Positions 37,791-49,315 of a stretch of 64,000 nucleotides of DNA are shown here, one piece after another. The DNA lies in the NCBI GenBank assembly GCA_023091735.1, contig JALKBU010000127.1:1-64000 (forward strand), read 5' to 3'. Every line of letters begins with the position of its first letter. The first letter of the stretch is position 1. The translations under genes were made by a program, and so were the position numbers. The notes beneath the pieces are model-generated. The model made no database searches. It worked only from the letters and a program-made list of their open reading frames with translations, and had not been told where the DNA came from. Origin of the DNA: Trichomonas tenax (taxonomy: Eukaryota; Parabasalia; Trichomonadida; Trichomonadidae).

Positions 37791-40331
37791 ATGACTGAAG
37801 GAAGCGATGTTAATGTTGTGAATACTTTTTCTCTGAAAGGCAGAGAAGCCCCAATCGAAGGAGTACACACCATAAAGTCATCCAAGATACAAATAGAGAC
37901 TCCAGGAATGCCATTCGAGACAGAGTCATATAAATATCGACAAACAATCAATAAATCGCAGCAACAAACATCGCCAAGTCGCAAAGCACCGCAAAGTTCG
38001 CAAGGAAAAAGAATAAAAGAAGGATTATATTCGATTAAATTTAAAAATTCAACTTGGACACACACGGATCCTGATGTTCCAGACCATTACGCGAGTAGAG
38101 AAGAAATTATGGAAGTTTTGAATAACTACGAGTCAGCCATAAGGTCATTAACAGGCATTGATGACACAAAAACAGCAGCAGCTATGCAAAACATTACAGA
38201 CTTGCTTTTGGAGCAATTAGCGTGCATGCTTCGTGCAGAGTGCCGTGAGCAGGTGATGATTGTCGAAAAATCTCGTGAATCTTACGCTGAAGTTTTCTTA
38301 TTATTAAGGAAAGAAATTAATAAAAACCGTGAAGAGATTAACGGTCTTAAGACACATAACATACAACTCGAGGCTGAACTCACAAAAGTTATCGACACAT
38401 CTTCAGAGAGAGTTAACGAAATTCAATTTGAATGTGAAAGACAATTAAAAGCGAAGGATGAAGAAATGGAACAACGCAAACAGGAATACGATCTCTCAAT
38501 GAAGCGTTTCCTCGAACAGAAATCACAATTAGAAGAACACGTAAAAGCTTTGCATCGCGTTTTCTTGGATTTCCAGAGTGATTCAGTTTATATCACATTG
38601 GAAGACTTGAAGCAGAAGCTTGCAAATACAGAAAAGAAGCTCAGACACAAAGAAACTGAAATAACGAAATTAAATGAAAAAATTGACAAACATAAAAAGC
38701 AAATTCTCGATTTGCAAGCGCAAAAAACAAATGTGGATCAAGCGAATGGTGAACTTCGTCGTAAATTGCAAAATGCACTCGCTTCAAAAGGAAGATTAGA
38801 AAGACAACTCGAAATTCAGCAATTCGGTGAAGAAGAAGACAATGAAAAGAAGGCAAAGAAATTTCAATCAGTAGACTCAACACCATACATCAGCGTTCTT
38901 CAAAAATTAAACCAAATATACGATAAAATATCAGATATTTTGCAAAGATCAAATATCAATGTTACAATGCAACAACAATACACAGATGATATAGATAAAG
39001 TCCTTCTGTCCGGAAATCCTGGTTTAATGATTCAAGCTGTTGAAAAGAGAGTCATTGATGTTCTTCAGACAACAGAAAATCTCGATAGTGTTGATTTTCA
39101 TGCAGAAAATGATTTCGCATCAGATGCAAATCAGAATCCTCGTTTCCTGCATTACATTGCACCGCATGTTGATGTTCCTTTGCCTAACACACAAGCGAAT
39201 GATTACAATCCATTCCAAATCATCAGACAGATCTTCCAAGCCAAATATTTACAAGATGAGTGGATGAAGAGAACAGGAGGCCCAATACAGAGATTCCCTG
39301 AGTTTATTGTCTCATTCTTCTCTCGCGGTGATACATCTATGTTTGTGGCATTATCTAATGCTGCGAGATTGTGGAGATGCGTTGTTGACGAGAAATACTC
39401 TGAAATGAAGTTGTTCAAAGGCTTCGCGCTTGAAGAATACACTTGCGATGAATTAACTTTCTTCTTAAGGTGCAGATTCCTGCTTTTAGGACTTCCTGGT
39501 ATTGATTTTGATGCTCCGAAGAAGATCATGATTGATATGACCGAAATCAAGAACATGATGAATTCTATTGTTGGCCAATATTCACACGTCGCAATATCTG
39601 TCATCGAAAAGGCATCAAAACAGGCAAATGTTGAGAACAGGATCGATTATGCAGAATTCATGCTTATATTCCTCGAATTCTACGAAAGAGAAAGAAGGAA
39701 GAGGAGAAATGCAGTTAGATTGATGTTCCAATCAAAGAAGTTCTTGCAAGGTGACATGAAGATTGATTTCGAGAATTTCGTTGCATTAGTTAGATCCCTT
39801 GGATATCAGGGAGACGGCGCAACAATCTTCGAGCTTTATCGTGAAGCAACAATGCTTTCTAAAGGAAATCTTCATCTCGAGTCACTTTTGTTTGCGATGG
39901 ATAGTATGGGATTCCATTTCTACTCTATTGAAGCACCTATCACGCTATTGCACAACACTCCTGTTACGGAAATGAAGAGAGCTGACTTGATCAAGCGTTG
40001 GATCAGATTCGGAAGGTGGTTTGAAGGATTCCAAAAGCCGCTTGGAACATTCGATCCATGGATCCACACAGAAATCAAGCAACTTGTTAAAAAGGTTGAT
40101 ACTATTTTCAAGACCAACTCACCAGTTCCTGTAATGTTTAATGAGTACAGGAAGCTTCTGGATTACTTCCAATACATGCTCGACATGCTTGCAGAAGGTT
40201 CAAGAAATCCAATGACACCTGAAAAGAGCAACCGCGAGTTGCTTTTAATGGAAAACCTTGTTGACTTACTCGTCACACACGTCGTCACTGAATGTGACAA
40301 AGATTATATTTTTGAAGAGTTGACAAGCTAG
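37791..40331 (+). CDS. Long coiled-coil protein with helical C-terminal domain
   Basis: An 846-residue protein. A disordered N-terminus (1-100) precedes a helical region (100-165: YASREEIMEVLNNYESAIRSL) and a long coiled coil (about 165-350, ending KGRLERQLEIQQ). The second half (about 460-840) is globular and helical. It contains stretches with weak EF-hand character (KFLQGDMKIDFENFVALVRSLGY, NLHLESLLFAMDSMGF) but no canonical calcium loop. I do not recognise the family. The layout suits a flagellar or basal-body structural protein, comparable to coiled-coil CFAP-type proteins. The ATG at 37791 is the first in frame. Confidence 0.75.
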   Translation: MTEGSDVNVVNTFSLKGREAPIEGVHTIKSSKIQIETPGMPFETESYKYRQTINKSQQQTSPSRKAPQSSQGKRIKEGLYSIKFKNSTWTHTDPDVPDHYASREEIMEVLNNYESAIRSLTGIDDTKTAAAMQNITDLLLEQLACMLRAECREQVMIVEKSRESYAEVFLLLRKEINKNREEINGLKTHNIQLEAELTKVIDTSSERVNEIQFECERQLKAKDEEMEQRKQEYDLSMKRFLEQKSQLEEHVKALHRVFLDFQSDSVYITLEDLKQKLANTEKKLRHKETEITKLNEKIDKHKKQILDLQAQKTNVDQANGELRRKLQNALASKGRLERQLEIQQFGEEEDNEKKAKKFQSVDSTPYISVLQKLNQIYDKISDILQRSNINVTMQQQYTDDIDKVLLSGNPGLMIQAVEKRVIDVLQTTENLDSVDFHAENDFASDANQNPRFLHYIAPHVDVPLPNTQANDYNPFQIIRQIFQAKYLQDEWMKRTGGPIQRFPEFIVSFFSRGDTSMFVALSNAARLWRCVVDEKYSEMKLFKGFALEEYTCDELTFFLRCRFLLLGLPGIDFDAPKKIMIDMTEIKNMMNSIVGQYSHVAISVIEKASKQANVENRIDYAEFMLIFLEFYERERRKRRNAVRLMFQSKKFLQGDMKIDFENFVALVRSLGYQGDGATIFELYREATMLSKGNLHLESLLFAMDSMGFHFYSIEAPITLLHNTPVTEMKRADLIKRWIRFGRWFEGFQKPLGTFDPWIHTEIKQLVKKVDTIFKTNSPVPVMFNEYRKLLDYFQYMLDMLAEGSRNPMTPEKSNRELLLMENLVDLLVTHVVTECDKDYIFEELTS

Positions 40332-42569
40332 ATCTAATAAATTATTTTTGTTTGTTTCTTTCAACTTCGATATTTTTACAAAGTTGAAATGCATTACATA
40401 TCTCTAAAATACTGTGTTTAATGAGCACATCATAACAAACATAAGGGCATATAAAATTTAACAAAACTTCTTTATTATGAAAATAATATAAAGATACATA
40501 AATACATTTTCCTACCGTTAAACACATTTTTACATATGCTTTGAAATATTGAATATAATATAAGCGACAAAAATGACAGTAAATCAAGATATTCTTATTT
40601 GAGAAGTATACACATATTTTTTCATATCTATTATTCGTCTAAATAGGTTCCAAGCCAATATAATATTCAGAATCTATTTTCAAATAATAATAAGTCGTGT
40701 GATTTTGATTAATTAATAGCCTGTTCATATAATATAGATCATGAAATTTAAGATATTATTAATTATAAAGCTTTAAATAAATTTTTGTCTCAGATATCAA
40801 ATCTGATAACATGGTTTAAAAGAAGAAAATCAAAACAGCCAAGCATAGCATTAATCTTATGGTACCATCTATCAGGCAACACCGTGTTCTTGCCTCAAAA
40901 TTAATGCATATCATACATTTCAATATCAGAAGATGTAAATATTCTCTCTGAAATGAGAATAAAAATTGAAAACATTAAAAATATGATTTCTGGTGTTTAC
41001 AAAATACAACGATCAATTTATAATTCAATTTTAAAGTGAGGTGACTGAAATGTGTGTTGGATTGTGCCCAAATTTTTCGTGCCTGGTTTCTGTTTGCTGT
41101 CAGGTTTTAGACTTTCTTGTTAATGATGGGCTAAACGAGCCCTCGTCTTGAGTTTGGCGCGCACTGTATAACAACGCTGTGTTAAGCAGTATTTCTCAGA
41201 CACAATAACCTGAAGAATTTCTAAAAAAAGAATTATCATCATTCTATTCTTTGATCACTATTGATTGTCTCGAATTTTGTTGCTTTGGTATGTTCCTCTA
41301 ACAGTGGTTATTGATTTATCGTACCACTGAAGCCTTGTAAGTCCTTCCAGAGTACGATTATCATGGTTATGATAAATCTAGCTATTTAGGATGATTTTAA
41401 GCGATAAACGTATATAAAATCTATCATATATTAGTTTCGTTCAATAAAAAATCTGGTATTGACGTAAAAAATATCCCAAAAATTGCATTTTTTAGAAATT
41501 TTTTTTTCAAGCATCCTCTCTAAAAAAATTGGAAACCTGTTTAACACCTGCACAACTCAAGGGTTGCCCAGGGATATGGGATTTGCTGGGGAGGTAGACA
41601 ACCCAGCCACCTTAATTTAAAGTGCTGTTAAATGCTTTATAGACATGAAATATTGGATTTATTTCTATATTTCTTTTTCCAATAAAATTCTGCTCCTTTT
41701 TCTCTTATTTTGAGTTCCAACACATCTATAATTGTCTCTGTGAAAATGGTATCCAATGACTTAATCGAAGATTGTTGATGTTTTCCTGAAAATTTCATGA
41801 AGAGAACTTCATTCACTTTGAATGCTTACATTAAAAAGAAAATCAAATCAATAATAAAGCCTAAAACAACCCAAATCATCAACATCTATTATGAGAAAGT
41901 TTCTTTTCCTTGAAAACTACTCAACTATTTTACTTTCAGTCTTGAATTCCTTTACAGGATCTTAAAAATTACTTTCATTCATTTGCACACAACAAAGGAA
42001 GCAAAAGTCATTTGAATCCATATTACTTGACTAAAATTTGTTCGAACCTTTACCAAATGTACTGACGCTTAACGAGCATTTTGAAATCGTTTAATAAATT
42101 TGATCATTTTATGCTAAAGAAAAAGCTTCTGGGATTAATTATCATACCTTTTGCAATGTTCATGTTAGCAAGAATACTATGGCAAAAGATTGCATACCCT
42201 GTATTTGTTGGTGAGCGAAAACGTAACTTTCTTTGTTCCCTTGAAAAAATGCGACGATAGAAAAAGTACATTTAAAAGCGATTGTACATTTCCTTTAACT
42301 ATTGTTCAATGCACATCGATAAAGATAGAAAATGATTATAAACTACATTTTTTAATCTAGGTACTCTACGGGCGTGTTCCTCACAATATCTAAGTAGATC
42401 CCCTTCATAAAAACAATATCAAAGCGACAAAATACAAATTAATTGGTGTTTTGACTTAATTTAGTGATAGTCAATCCCAACACAGTAGGTTATTTGATAT
42501 TCCATAATCATGGTTGATATTTCCAATTTCTATTGCTTTGAAAATGTTTTTATCAAACTTTAAGAGTTT
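40332..42569. other. 2.2-kb gap with one more GC-rich island
   Basis: The largest gene-free stretch. Most is AT-rich. Two parts stand out: 41050-41220, with GGGCTAAACGAGCCC (a small hairpin) and GGCGCGC; and 41545-41610, which carries GGGTTG ... CAACCC pairing across about 30 bases. Neither matches an RNA gene I can name, and no long frame is present. Confidence 0.4.
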
Positions 42570-44468
42570 ATGCTGATTCTTTTAGTGGTTGCGCATTCAG
42601 TGATGCATTTCTGTAACCACGATGAAGATGTTAAGGATATTCCCTATTACTATGAACAACTTGACTCAGATCGAAAAGTTAATTCTGAAATCGAGTGAAA
42701 AAACATCAGAATTCAAATTGATTACAGCTACCTTGAAGGGAGGAACCCAGACCCATATATGTGCAAAGAAGAAGGACAAGTTATTCGATATATGGAAAAA
42801 GATTTCACATGTGACAAAAGAGAGATATTGAACAGCACTTATATAGAAGTGACTAAAGCCACATTCAAGAACGTAAAAGCGTTCTTTCAGAGATTGCTTA
42901 AAGTTATTCCTGTTGAGAAATCATTCACTCTAAGAAATTATTCAACATGCATTGCATTTCCTCAAGGAGTTGAAATTTCAGATATTGATTTATACATAAC
43001 AGTTGTGAGTAGGCCACATGAACCTACATCATCTGTTACAGCTTATGCTGGTGCGAGTGGATATGATGACAAATACAGAAGACCTGTTCAAGGTGTTGTT
43101 GTTATAAATCCACGATTTGCATCTTTGGAAGAACAAAATGAAAACCCAATGAACAGCTTTTATTTTTCACTGCATTACATGAAGTGACTCATTCACTTGG
43201 ATTTACGAGTGTTAACTTCTATGACTATCATCCATACTAAAGTTCAACACCTCATGAAAAATTATTTTGGTGAATTCATAAAGATGGAAAAGAAATTCAA
43301 GTTCCTTGTCACACCATATTCACACATATGGGCTCAGAAGCATTACGGAGTTGACACATTCTATGGAGATAATGGTGTTTCGTGTCCATCAGGAATTGAA
43401 CTCGATGACACTTCAGAATCACACCTTGAAGGAAGGGTGTTTATGACTGATTATATGGTTAGCTTCAATCTTAGTACTAATCACGGTCCATTTCCGCGTT
43501 TCACTGATGCTACAGCTGCTGTTTTACAAGACTCCGGCAACTACAAAAACAATTATTCAATGATACAACCTCTCGTTTGGGGTCATCTAGAATCAATTGA
43601 TGGAAATTTCATCAAAGATTTCGCAAAAGGTCCTCCTGATATAACATTTCCTGATGGATAGCTTGATTCACAAACAAGCACATTTGGATACTTAGGTTTT
43701 AATTTTCAATTCTCTGGATATCCAGTTACACGTGGCGTTGATAATATTTATTGGAATTGCTCAAATAATCCGACTGATAATGAAGCTAAAAAATACTGCG
43801 CTGCAAAAAAGTTTTACAATCCACCGAACTCAAATCAGATTGGATTATTCTCTTCTTATGATTTTATACGCTTGAAACCCCCTTCAAATAGCTGTGGGAA
43901 AGAAGAAGCAGTCCTTAAATCAAAGTCTATGAGTGATACATGTGGAAAATATGAATGTAATGATTTTGATTCATTAACATGGTACTTAAATAAAGCGGGA
44001 AAATCATATCAAATTGCATGCAATAAATCGACAATCGGGCAAAATATTATATTCGATTTTGGTTACTTCAAGGAAACTTACTTTTATCCCGTTCCTGAGA
44101 GATTTTGTAGATCAATGAAACTCAATGATGGTTATTTCAAAAAAGATCCATTCGATCCAAAAACAAAGTTCTTCGAAGATGAAGAGGTAACTGAGGGAAC
44201 AAATAATATCAGTGATGATACAAATATAACAAACAACGATCCGAATACTAGTGATAATACAGATAATCAAAAGGAAAAAAATAAATCAGCAAAAAACGAT
44301 GGTTTGATCATTGGTATTGTTGTAGCAATCGTTGTTGTTATTTTCATCATTTTGGTTGTTGCTTTCACTGTAATAAAAAGATGGGTTCAACTTCCAAATG
44401 AGATCAATCAAGTGATGAAGGCGAAGAATTATAAACATGAAAATCGGAATAAAAAAATAATCATTTGA
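42570..44468 (+). pseudogene. Leishmanolysin/GP63-like surface metalloprotease pseudogene
   Basis: A decayed member of the trichomonad GP63-like family (M8). An ATG at 42570 starts a signal peptide followed by CNHDE. Breaks: in-frame TGA at 42696-42698; a frameshift near 43160, so that the zinc motif HEVTHSLGF is readable only in another frame (43178-43204); a TAA at 43238-43240 in that frame, with return to the original frame after it; and TAG at 43659-43661. The third zinc ligand region (SHLEGRVFMTDYM), the cysteine-rich C-terminal domain and a final membrane helix (about 44302-44385) with a basic tail are still visible. It cannot make an intact enzyme. Expression of partial products is untested. 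Confidence 0.85.
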
Positions 44469-44523
44469 TATCAAATTTAAAAATAATAAATAAAAAATGT
44501 TGTTGAAAATAAAAATAAAACGT

Positions 44524-45861
44524 TTAAGCTTCAGCTTCCTCGTCCTCTTCGCCTTCGCCCTGTTCATCGACACCAGCTGACTCGTACATTTCGTACTCCT
44601 GGATGAGGTCTGTCATGTTGGAGCGAGCTTCATCGAATTCGACTGTCTCGAGACCCTCGTTGACGTACCAGTGGATGAAGGCACGGCGAGCGTACATCTT
44701 CTGGAACTGGGAGTCGACACGTGTGAAGAGCTCACGGAAGGCTGTTGTGTTGCCGATGAATGTGGCAGCCATCTTGAGACCACGTGGTGGGATATCGCAG
44801 ATAGCGGACTTGACGTTGGATGGGATCCACTCGACGAAGTAGGATGTGTTACGAGATTGGATGTTAAGCATCTGCTCATCGACTTCCTTGGATGACATAC
44901 GGCCACGGAAGTGAGCGGATGCTGTAAGGTAAACACCACGGCGTGGGTCGCAAGCAGCCATCATGTTCTTGTTATCGAAGAGCTGGGATGTGAGCTCTGG
45001 GACTGTGAGAGCGCGGTACTGCTGGGAGCCGCGGGATGTGAGTGGAGCGAAGCCAACGATGAAGAAGTGGAGACGTGGGAACGGAACAAGGTTGACAGCG
45101 AGCTTACGAAGGTCGGAGTTGAGCTGACCTGGGAAGCGGAGGGCGCATGTTGTGCCGGACATAACCATGGAAACAAGGTGGTTAAGGTCACCATATGTTG
45201 GTGTTGTGAGCTTGAGTGTACGGAAGCAGATATCGTAGAGAGCCTCGTTATCGATGCAGAAAACTTCATCAGCGGACTCGACGAGCTGGTGGACGGAGAG
45301 TGTGCAGTTGTATGGCTCGACGACTGTATCAGAAACCTTTGGAGATGGGACGATGGAATATGTCGAGAGGATACGATCTGGGTACTCTTCACGGAGCTTG
45401 TTGAGAAGGAGTGTGCCTAAGCCGGCGCCTGTGCCACCACCGAGGGAGTGGACAAGCTGGAAGCCCTGAAGGCAGTCGCAGGATTCGGCCTCCTTACGGA
45501 TAACATCGAGGATGGACTCGCAGAGTTCCTGGCCTTCTGTGTAGTAGCCCTTAGCCCAGTTGTTACCAGCACCGGACTGGCCGAAGACGAAGTTATCTGG
45601 GCGGAAAAGCTGACCGAACTGGCCGGCACGGACGGAGTCCATTGTGCCTGGTTCAAGGTCGACGAGGATAGCACGTGGGACGTATTTGCCGCCTGTAGCC
45701 TCGTTGTAGTAAACGTTGATACGCTCTAACTGGAGATCTGAGTCACCATGGTAGGAGCCTGTTGGGTCGATGCCGTGCTCGTCGGAGATGACCTCCCAGA
45801 ACTTTGCGCCGATCTGGTTGCCGCACTGTCCAGCTTGGACGTGAACGATTTCACGAACCAT
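44524..45861 (-). CDS. Beta-tubulin
   Basis: A 445-residue beta-tubulin, complete. The GTP motif GGGTGAGLG and the other signature regions ([38 protein letters not shown]) are intact. The C-terminal tail is acidic ([13 protein letters not shown]). The N-terminus is MVREIVHVQ, with an extra Val after Met compared with the usual MREI. In conventional numbering residue 167 is Tyr, 198 is Glu and 200 is Phe. These three sites bear on benzimidazole sensitivity. Codon use is clearly richer in G/C at third positions than in its neighbours, as expected for a highly expressed gene. It converges with the GP63 pseudogene, leaving 55 bp. Confidence 0.97.
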   Translation of the reverse strand: MVREIVHVQAGQCGNQIGAKFWEVISDEHGIDPTGSYHGDSDLQLERINVYYNEATGGKYVPRAILVDLEPGTMDSVRAGQFGQLFRPDNFVFGQSGAGNNWAKGYYTEGQELCESILDVIRKEAESCDCLQGFQLVHSLGGGTGAGLGTLLLNKLREEYPDRILSTYSIVPSPKVSDTVVEPYNCTLSVHQLVESADEVFCIDNEALYDICFRTLKLTTPTYGDLNHLVSMVMSGTTCALRFPGQLNSDLRKLAVNLVPFPRLHFFIVGFAPLTSRGSQQYRALTVPELTSQLFDNKNMMAACDPRRGVYLTASAHFRGRMSSKEVDEQMLNIQSRNTSYFVEWIPSNVKSAICDIPPRGLKMAATFIGNTTAFRELFTRVDSQFQKMYARRAFIHWYVNEGLETVEFDEARSNMTDLIQEYEMYESAGVDEQGEGEEDEEAEA

Positions 45862-47245
45862 GTAAATTATGAAACTAACGTATCAGGCGGTTATCCTCTC
45901 AATTTTTGTTGTAGGAAAAGTGATAAAAACGTACAAAAATGAAAACAAAAGTGATTCTTGTTGATTTAGTGACCCTTGTTGAATCAATTATTAACGTTTT
46001 GAAAACATGCCATCTTTGTTGTTTTGACATGTAAAGATATTATGACATGTAAATATTATTCTCAATAATGTTTTCATTAAAATTGGATGGAACATCTATA
46101 TGATATCACTTTTTCAAATGCAGTTCAAGAAAATTACGAAATTTTTATCACAAAATTTCACATTTTAAAAAAATGTTGGCCTCTTAATTATTTTTTGGCT
46201 AACTCCACTCCATGAGATTGCAGACGAATAACTCATATGGAAACAGTACAGGCACTTAGATGACATGATGCTCATAACATATAAATTCTCTTCAAGGCAT
46301 GATTATGATGATTCAAAGTTATATAGCGTTAGACAACTACACAGAAAGAATCAAAATGGCATTTCATACAACACAGATCGTCAAACTGCATTGCCAACTC
46401 CCAAAGCTATCAAATGATCACGACATTCTTTACCAAACAAACAAAAATTATAAAACCAAATAGTTTAAGTATAGTAATCATTAAGATCCTTTTGCGTTGA
46501 TCGTTAGACTCGTTGTATATAGTGCTCCAAATGGGGTGTGGGGGGGAAAAATTTAAAAATTTTCCGGAGTCTCTTCCTAGCCCCCGTTTTATCAAAAAAA
46601 ATCGGGCCTCCGGCCTGAGGAAACAGCAGTTAATTCCAGCCTTTATCTCATATGCTCATTTTTTCTTATTCTTTCTCTCTCTCCTTCTCTCTTTCCTTCC
46701 TGATTCTTTATTCTCTTGCTTCGATATGAAATCCGATCGCCCCACATAATCGTAAGATTTACTAGTTATGAAATGAGTATTTTCTCCTACTTTCCTCTCT
46801 CCTCTTATTTTCTAATGTTTACATTGCTTTTGAAGGGAAAAAGTGGGAATTGAGGGGTCGACCCTGTTACTTTTGTGGAAATGTTTCGTGTTGGACTTTA
46901 CAAAAGCTATTGATGATTTTTCAGATTGTCGAATACACAATAGAAACTTTAGTTGGAGTGATAAATTTTTATGACTTTCTTTCCACCAACACATTAATGT
47001 GTTATTTTATTGAGAAAGATTGTTTGAAGAATGTCATCAAACATAAAGATTGATCGAATCACAAAATCATCAATTTTAGGACTATGGTTTTTTCGACATT
47101 GATTGAGTCACTCTATTGGTGGTATGTGTACTGATCTCAGGACTAAAAATCAAAGTTTAGCATGTTTGATATTTAGATATGCGACTAATCAATCTTCTTT
47201 TGTTAATATTTTATTATTGTTGTGTGTTTGATAACAACATTAAAA
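45862..47245. other. 1.4-kb spacer with TGACATGTAAA pair and pyrimidine tract
   Basis: Two copies of TGACATGTAAA lie at 46025 and 46043, both on the plus strand (antisense to beta-tubulin). At 46535-46610 there is a G-run/C-run stretch with GGCCTCCGGCC, followed by a pyrimidine-rich tract (46660-46720). No gene or known RNA is recognised. Confidence 0.4.
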
Positions 47246-48784
47246 ATGAATATATTTGATATATTAATTTTCTTTTGTTTCATGGAAAATTTGATTGATC
47301 TTCAAAAGATATTGTCAAACTTAACTGAAGACAGTGTAAATGAAACTCTCGCATTCGTAGATAATCTGATTGTTCAAGATCTAGGTAATATCTCAATGAT
47401 TTCCAGACAAATTTTTCAATTTGCGAGTCTAAGATTGAAACAATCCGATTTATATATTGGCCTAGTAAAAATCACAATTAGCAATATTAATTATGGTCAA
47501 AATTTTCAAAAAGAACTTGAAAATCACGTAATATCAAGATTTAAATTCGATTATATTTGTACTGAAGAGTTAATTATAATAAGAAAGTTTATTAAATGCG
47601 GAGTTTTATCGTTTTCTTGCGTTTTCCAGTTCATTGAACATATTGAATCACAAGAATACAAATTAATATATCCAAACTTGATTTTATTCTTCTTATCATT
47701 TATATCAGATTCAGAAAAGTATAAATACAAGCATATTTTCATCCAATTTCAAGAAAAATATTCCAATCTAGTAAATTTTCCATATATGGGTTCTCAAATG
47801 TCACTATACGACGAATATTCATTCGATTATGGTGGAAGTGAGAAATCTCTTTGGAATTCCATAAAATATGATGATTTAGACCAATTTCAATATTTATCAT
47901 CAACACCAGCTTTCAATTTTAAGCAAATATTATCATATAATCCTTACGATCCTGATTACAACAAAATTATACCACAAGAGCCTATTAACATCGCTGCCTT
48001 TTATGGCTCAATTAATGTTTTTAAGTTTATTCTCGTTAATGTTTCATCTTTTCCAATGAAGCTTGAAGAACATGCTGTGTGTGGAGGCAATTTAGAAATA
48101 ATTCGTATATGCGAGCAGAGGAAGCTTCTTAATTCTCATTGCATACATAATGCATGTTCTTTCTTCAGGTTTGATATTCTGGATTGGCTTATTGACAACA
48201 ATGTAGCAATATTTGATCCTGTATCTCTAATGTCTACATCAAGTTGGTGTGGAAATGCTGTTTCTGCTAAACTATGCTTGGAAACTGTAAATTTGAAATA
48301 TGATGAATATTATCAACGCGCAGTTCAACAAGGAAGATATGATTTCGTCAAGTTTTATTATCAATATCAAAATAATTTAAATATAACGATGAAAGATGGT
48401 AATCCTGCATTGTTTTTTGCAGCTAAAGATAATGATATGATTGATTTGCTTCTCAGCTATCCAAATATAGATATATCTAAATCAAACAAAGAAAAAGAGA
48501 CTTTTCTGCATATCCTTGTTCAAGTCGGCAACTACGAGTATTTAGAAAAGATCTTGAAAATGCATGCCATAGATTGCAATGCAAAGACTGGTGCTGGAGA
48601 AACACCTCTTCATTGGGCAGCGCATAAAAAAGACCCAATATCTTTACGAATTTTGCTTAGTGATGAAAGAGTCGATCCAAACATAATTGCGAAGAATGGA
48701 AAAACTGCTTATGATATTGTGAAGAAATATAATGAAAGTGAACTAATTGAAATATTTACCAACTGTCCAAGGTTCGAACAATAG
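47246..48784 (+). CDS. Ankyrin-repeat protein, DUF3447-like trichomonad family
   Basis: A 512-residue protein. The helical N-terminal part (to about 230) is typical of the large trichomonad ankyrin family. From about 250 there are degenerate ankyrin repeats (EPINIAAFYGSINVFKFIL, HAVCGGNLEIIRICEQ, GNPALFFAAKDNDMIDLLLSY). They end with two good ones (ETFLHILVQVGNYEYLEKIL, GETPLHWAAHKKDPISLRILL). It is a probable protein-binding scaffold; the partner is unknown. The frame is open to 47222 only by GTG. ATGs are at 47246 (hydrophobic MNIFDILIFFCF) and 47282 (MENLIDLQKIL); the second is the likelier start if no signal peptide exists. Confidence 0.8.
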   Translation: MNIFDILIFFCFMENLIDLQKILSNLTEDSVNETLAFVDNLIVQDLGNISMISRQIFQFASLRLKQSDLYIGLVKITISNINYGQNFQKELENHVISRFKFDYICTEELIIIRKFIKCGVLSFSCVFQFIEHIESQEYKLIYPNLILFFLSFISDSEKYKYKHIFIQFQEKYSNLVNFPYMGSQMSLYDEYSFDYGGSEKSLWNSIKYDDLDQFQYLSSTPAFNFKQILSYNPYDPDYNKIIPQEPINIAAFYGSINVFKFILVNVSSFPMKLEEHAVCGGNLEIIRICEQRKLLNSHCIHNACSFFRFDILDWLIDNNVAIFDPVSLMSTSSWCGNAVSAKLCLETVNLKYDEYYQRAVQQGRYDFVKFYYQYQNNLNITMKDGNPALFFAAKDNDMIDLLLSYPNIDISKSNKEKETFLHILVQVGNYEYLEKILKMHAIDCNAKTGAGETPLHWAAHKKDPISLRILLSDERVDPNIIAKNGKTAYDIVKKYNESELIEIFTNCPRFEQ

Positions 48785-49315
48785 ATCAAATATTTCATAG
48801 AGCTTTGAAAACGTTGATAAATTTTGTCGATGCATTTATTCGATGTATAATTTTCATACAAGGATCGAATATCTCTAACTTAGCACAATTAATCAAAAGT
48901 GCACTATTGCATGATGCTATGTGTTATACACATAATAGGACGATTTCAATATTATGTTACTAATAAATGTGATTTTCACATGTGACATAAGTAATATATT
49001 ACATTCTTTTCCATCATTAAGATAATATTCATATATTTAGTATATTTGCAGCACAAAAAGTTATCAATCTTGAATTTAAATTTTATCAAATTTGATATAT
49101 ATAAATATACTATAAAATTCATGAATGCTTAGTATGCTGATCAATACTAGTAATAAACTTGTGAAGATAGTAGTACTTTATTACCTCTATTTGATGTTAT
49201 TTTAATCATTTAAAAAAAAATAAACGTTCCCATATTGAATTTATTAAGGTTAAATAAAAGAGGGTCTCCCCAAATTAAAATAGGAGAAAATATGCGTTAT
49301 GTCAAATAAAAATTA
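48785..49315. other. AT-rich spacer
   Basis: Nothing recognisable apart from AT-rich sequence. GTCAAATAAAAATTA directly precedes the next ATG. Confidence 0.5.

Noticed and set aside
44911..45420. 169-codon plus-strand frame opposite beta-tubulin
   Set aside because: Shadow of the GC-biased tubulin codons; no protein features and no promoter.
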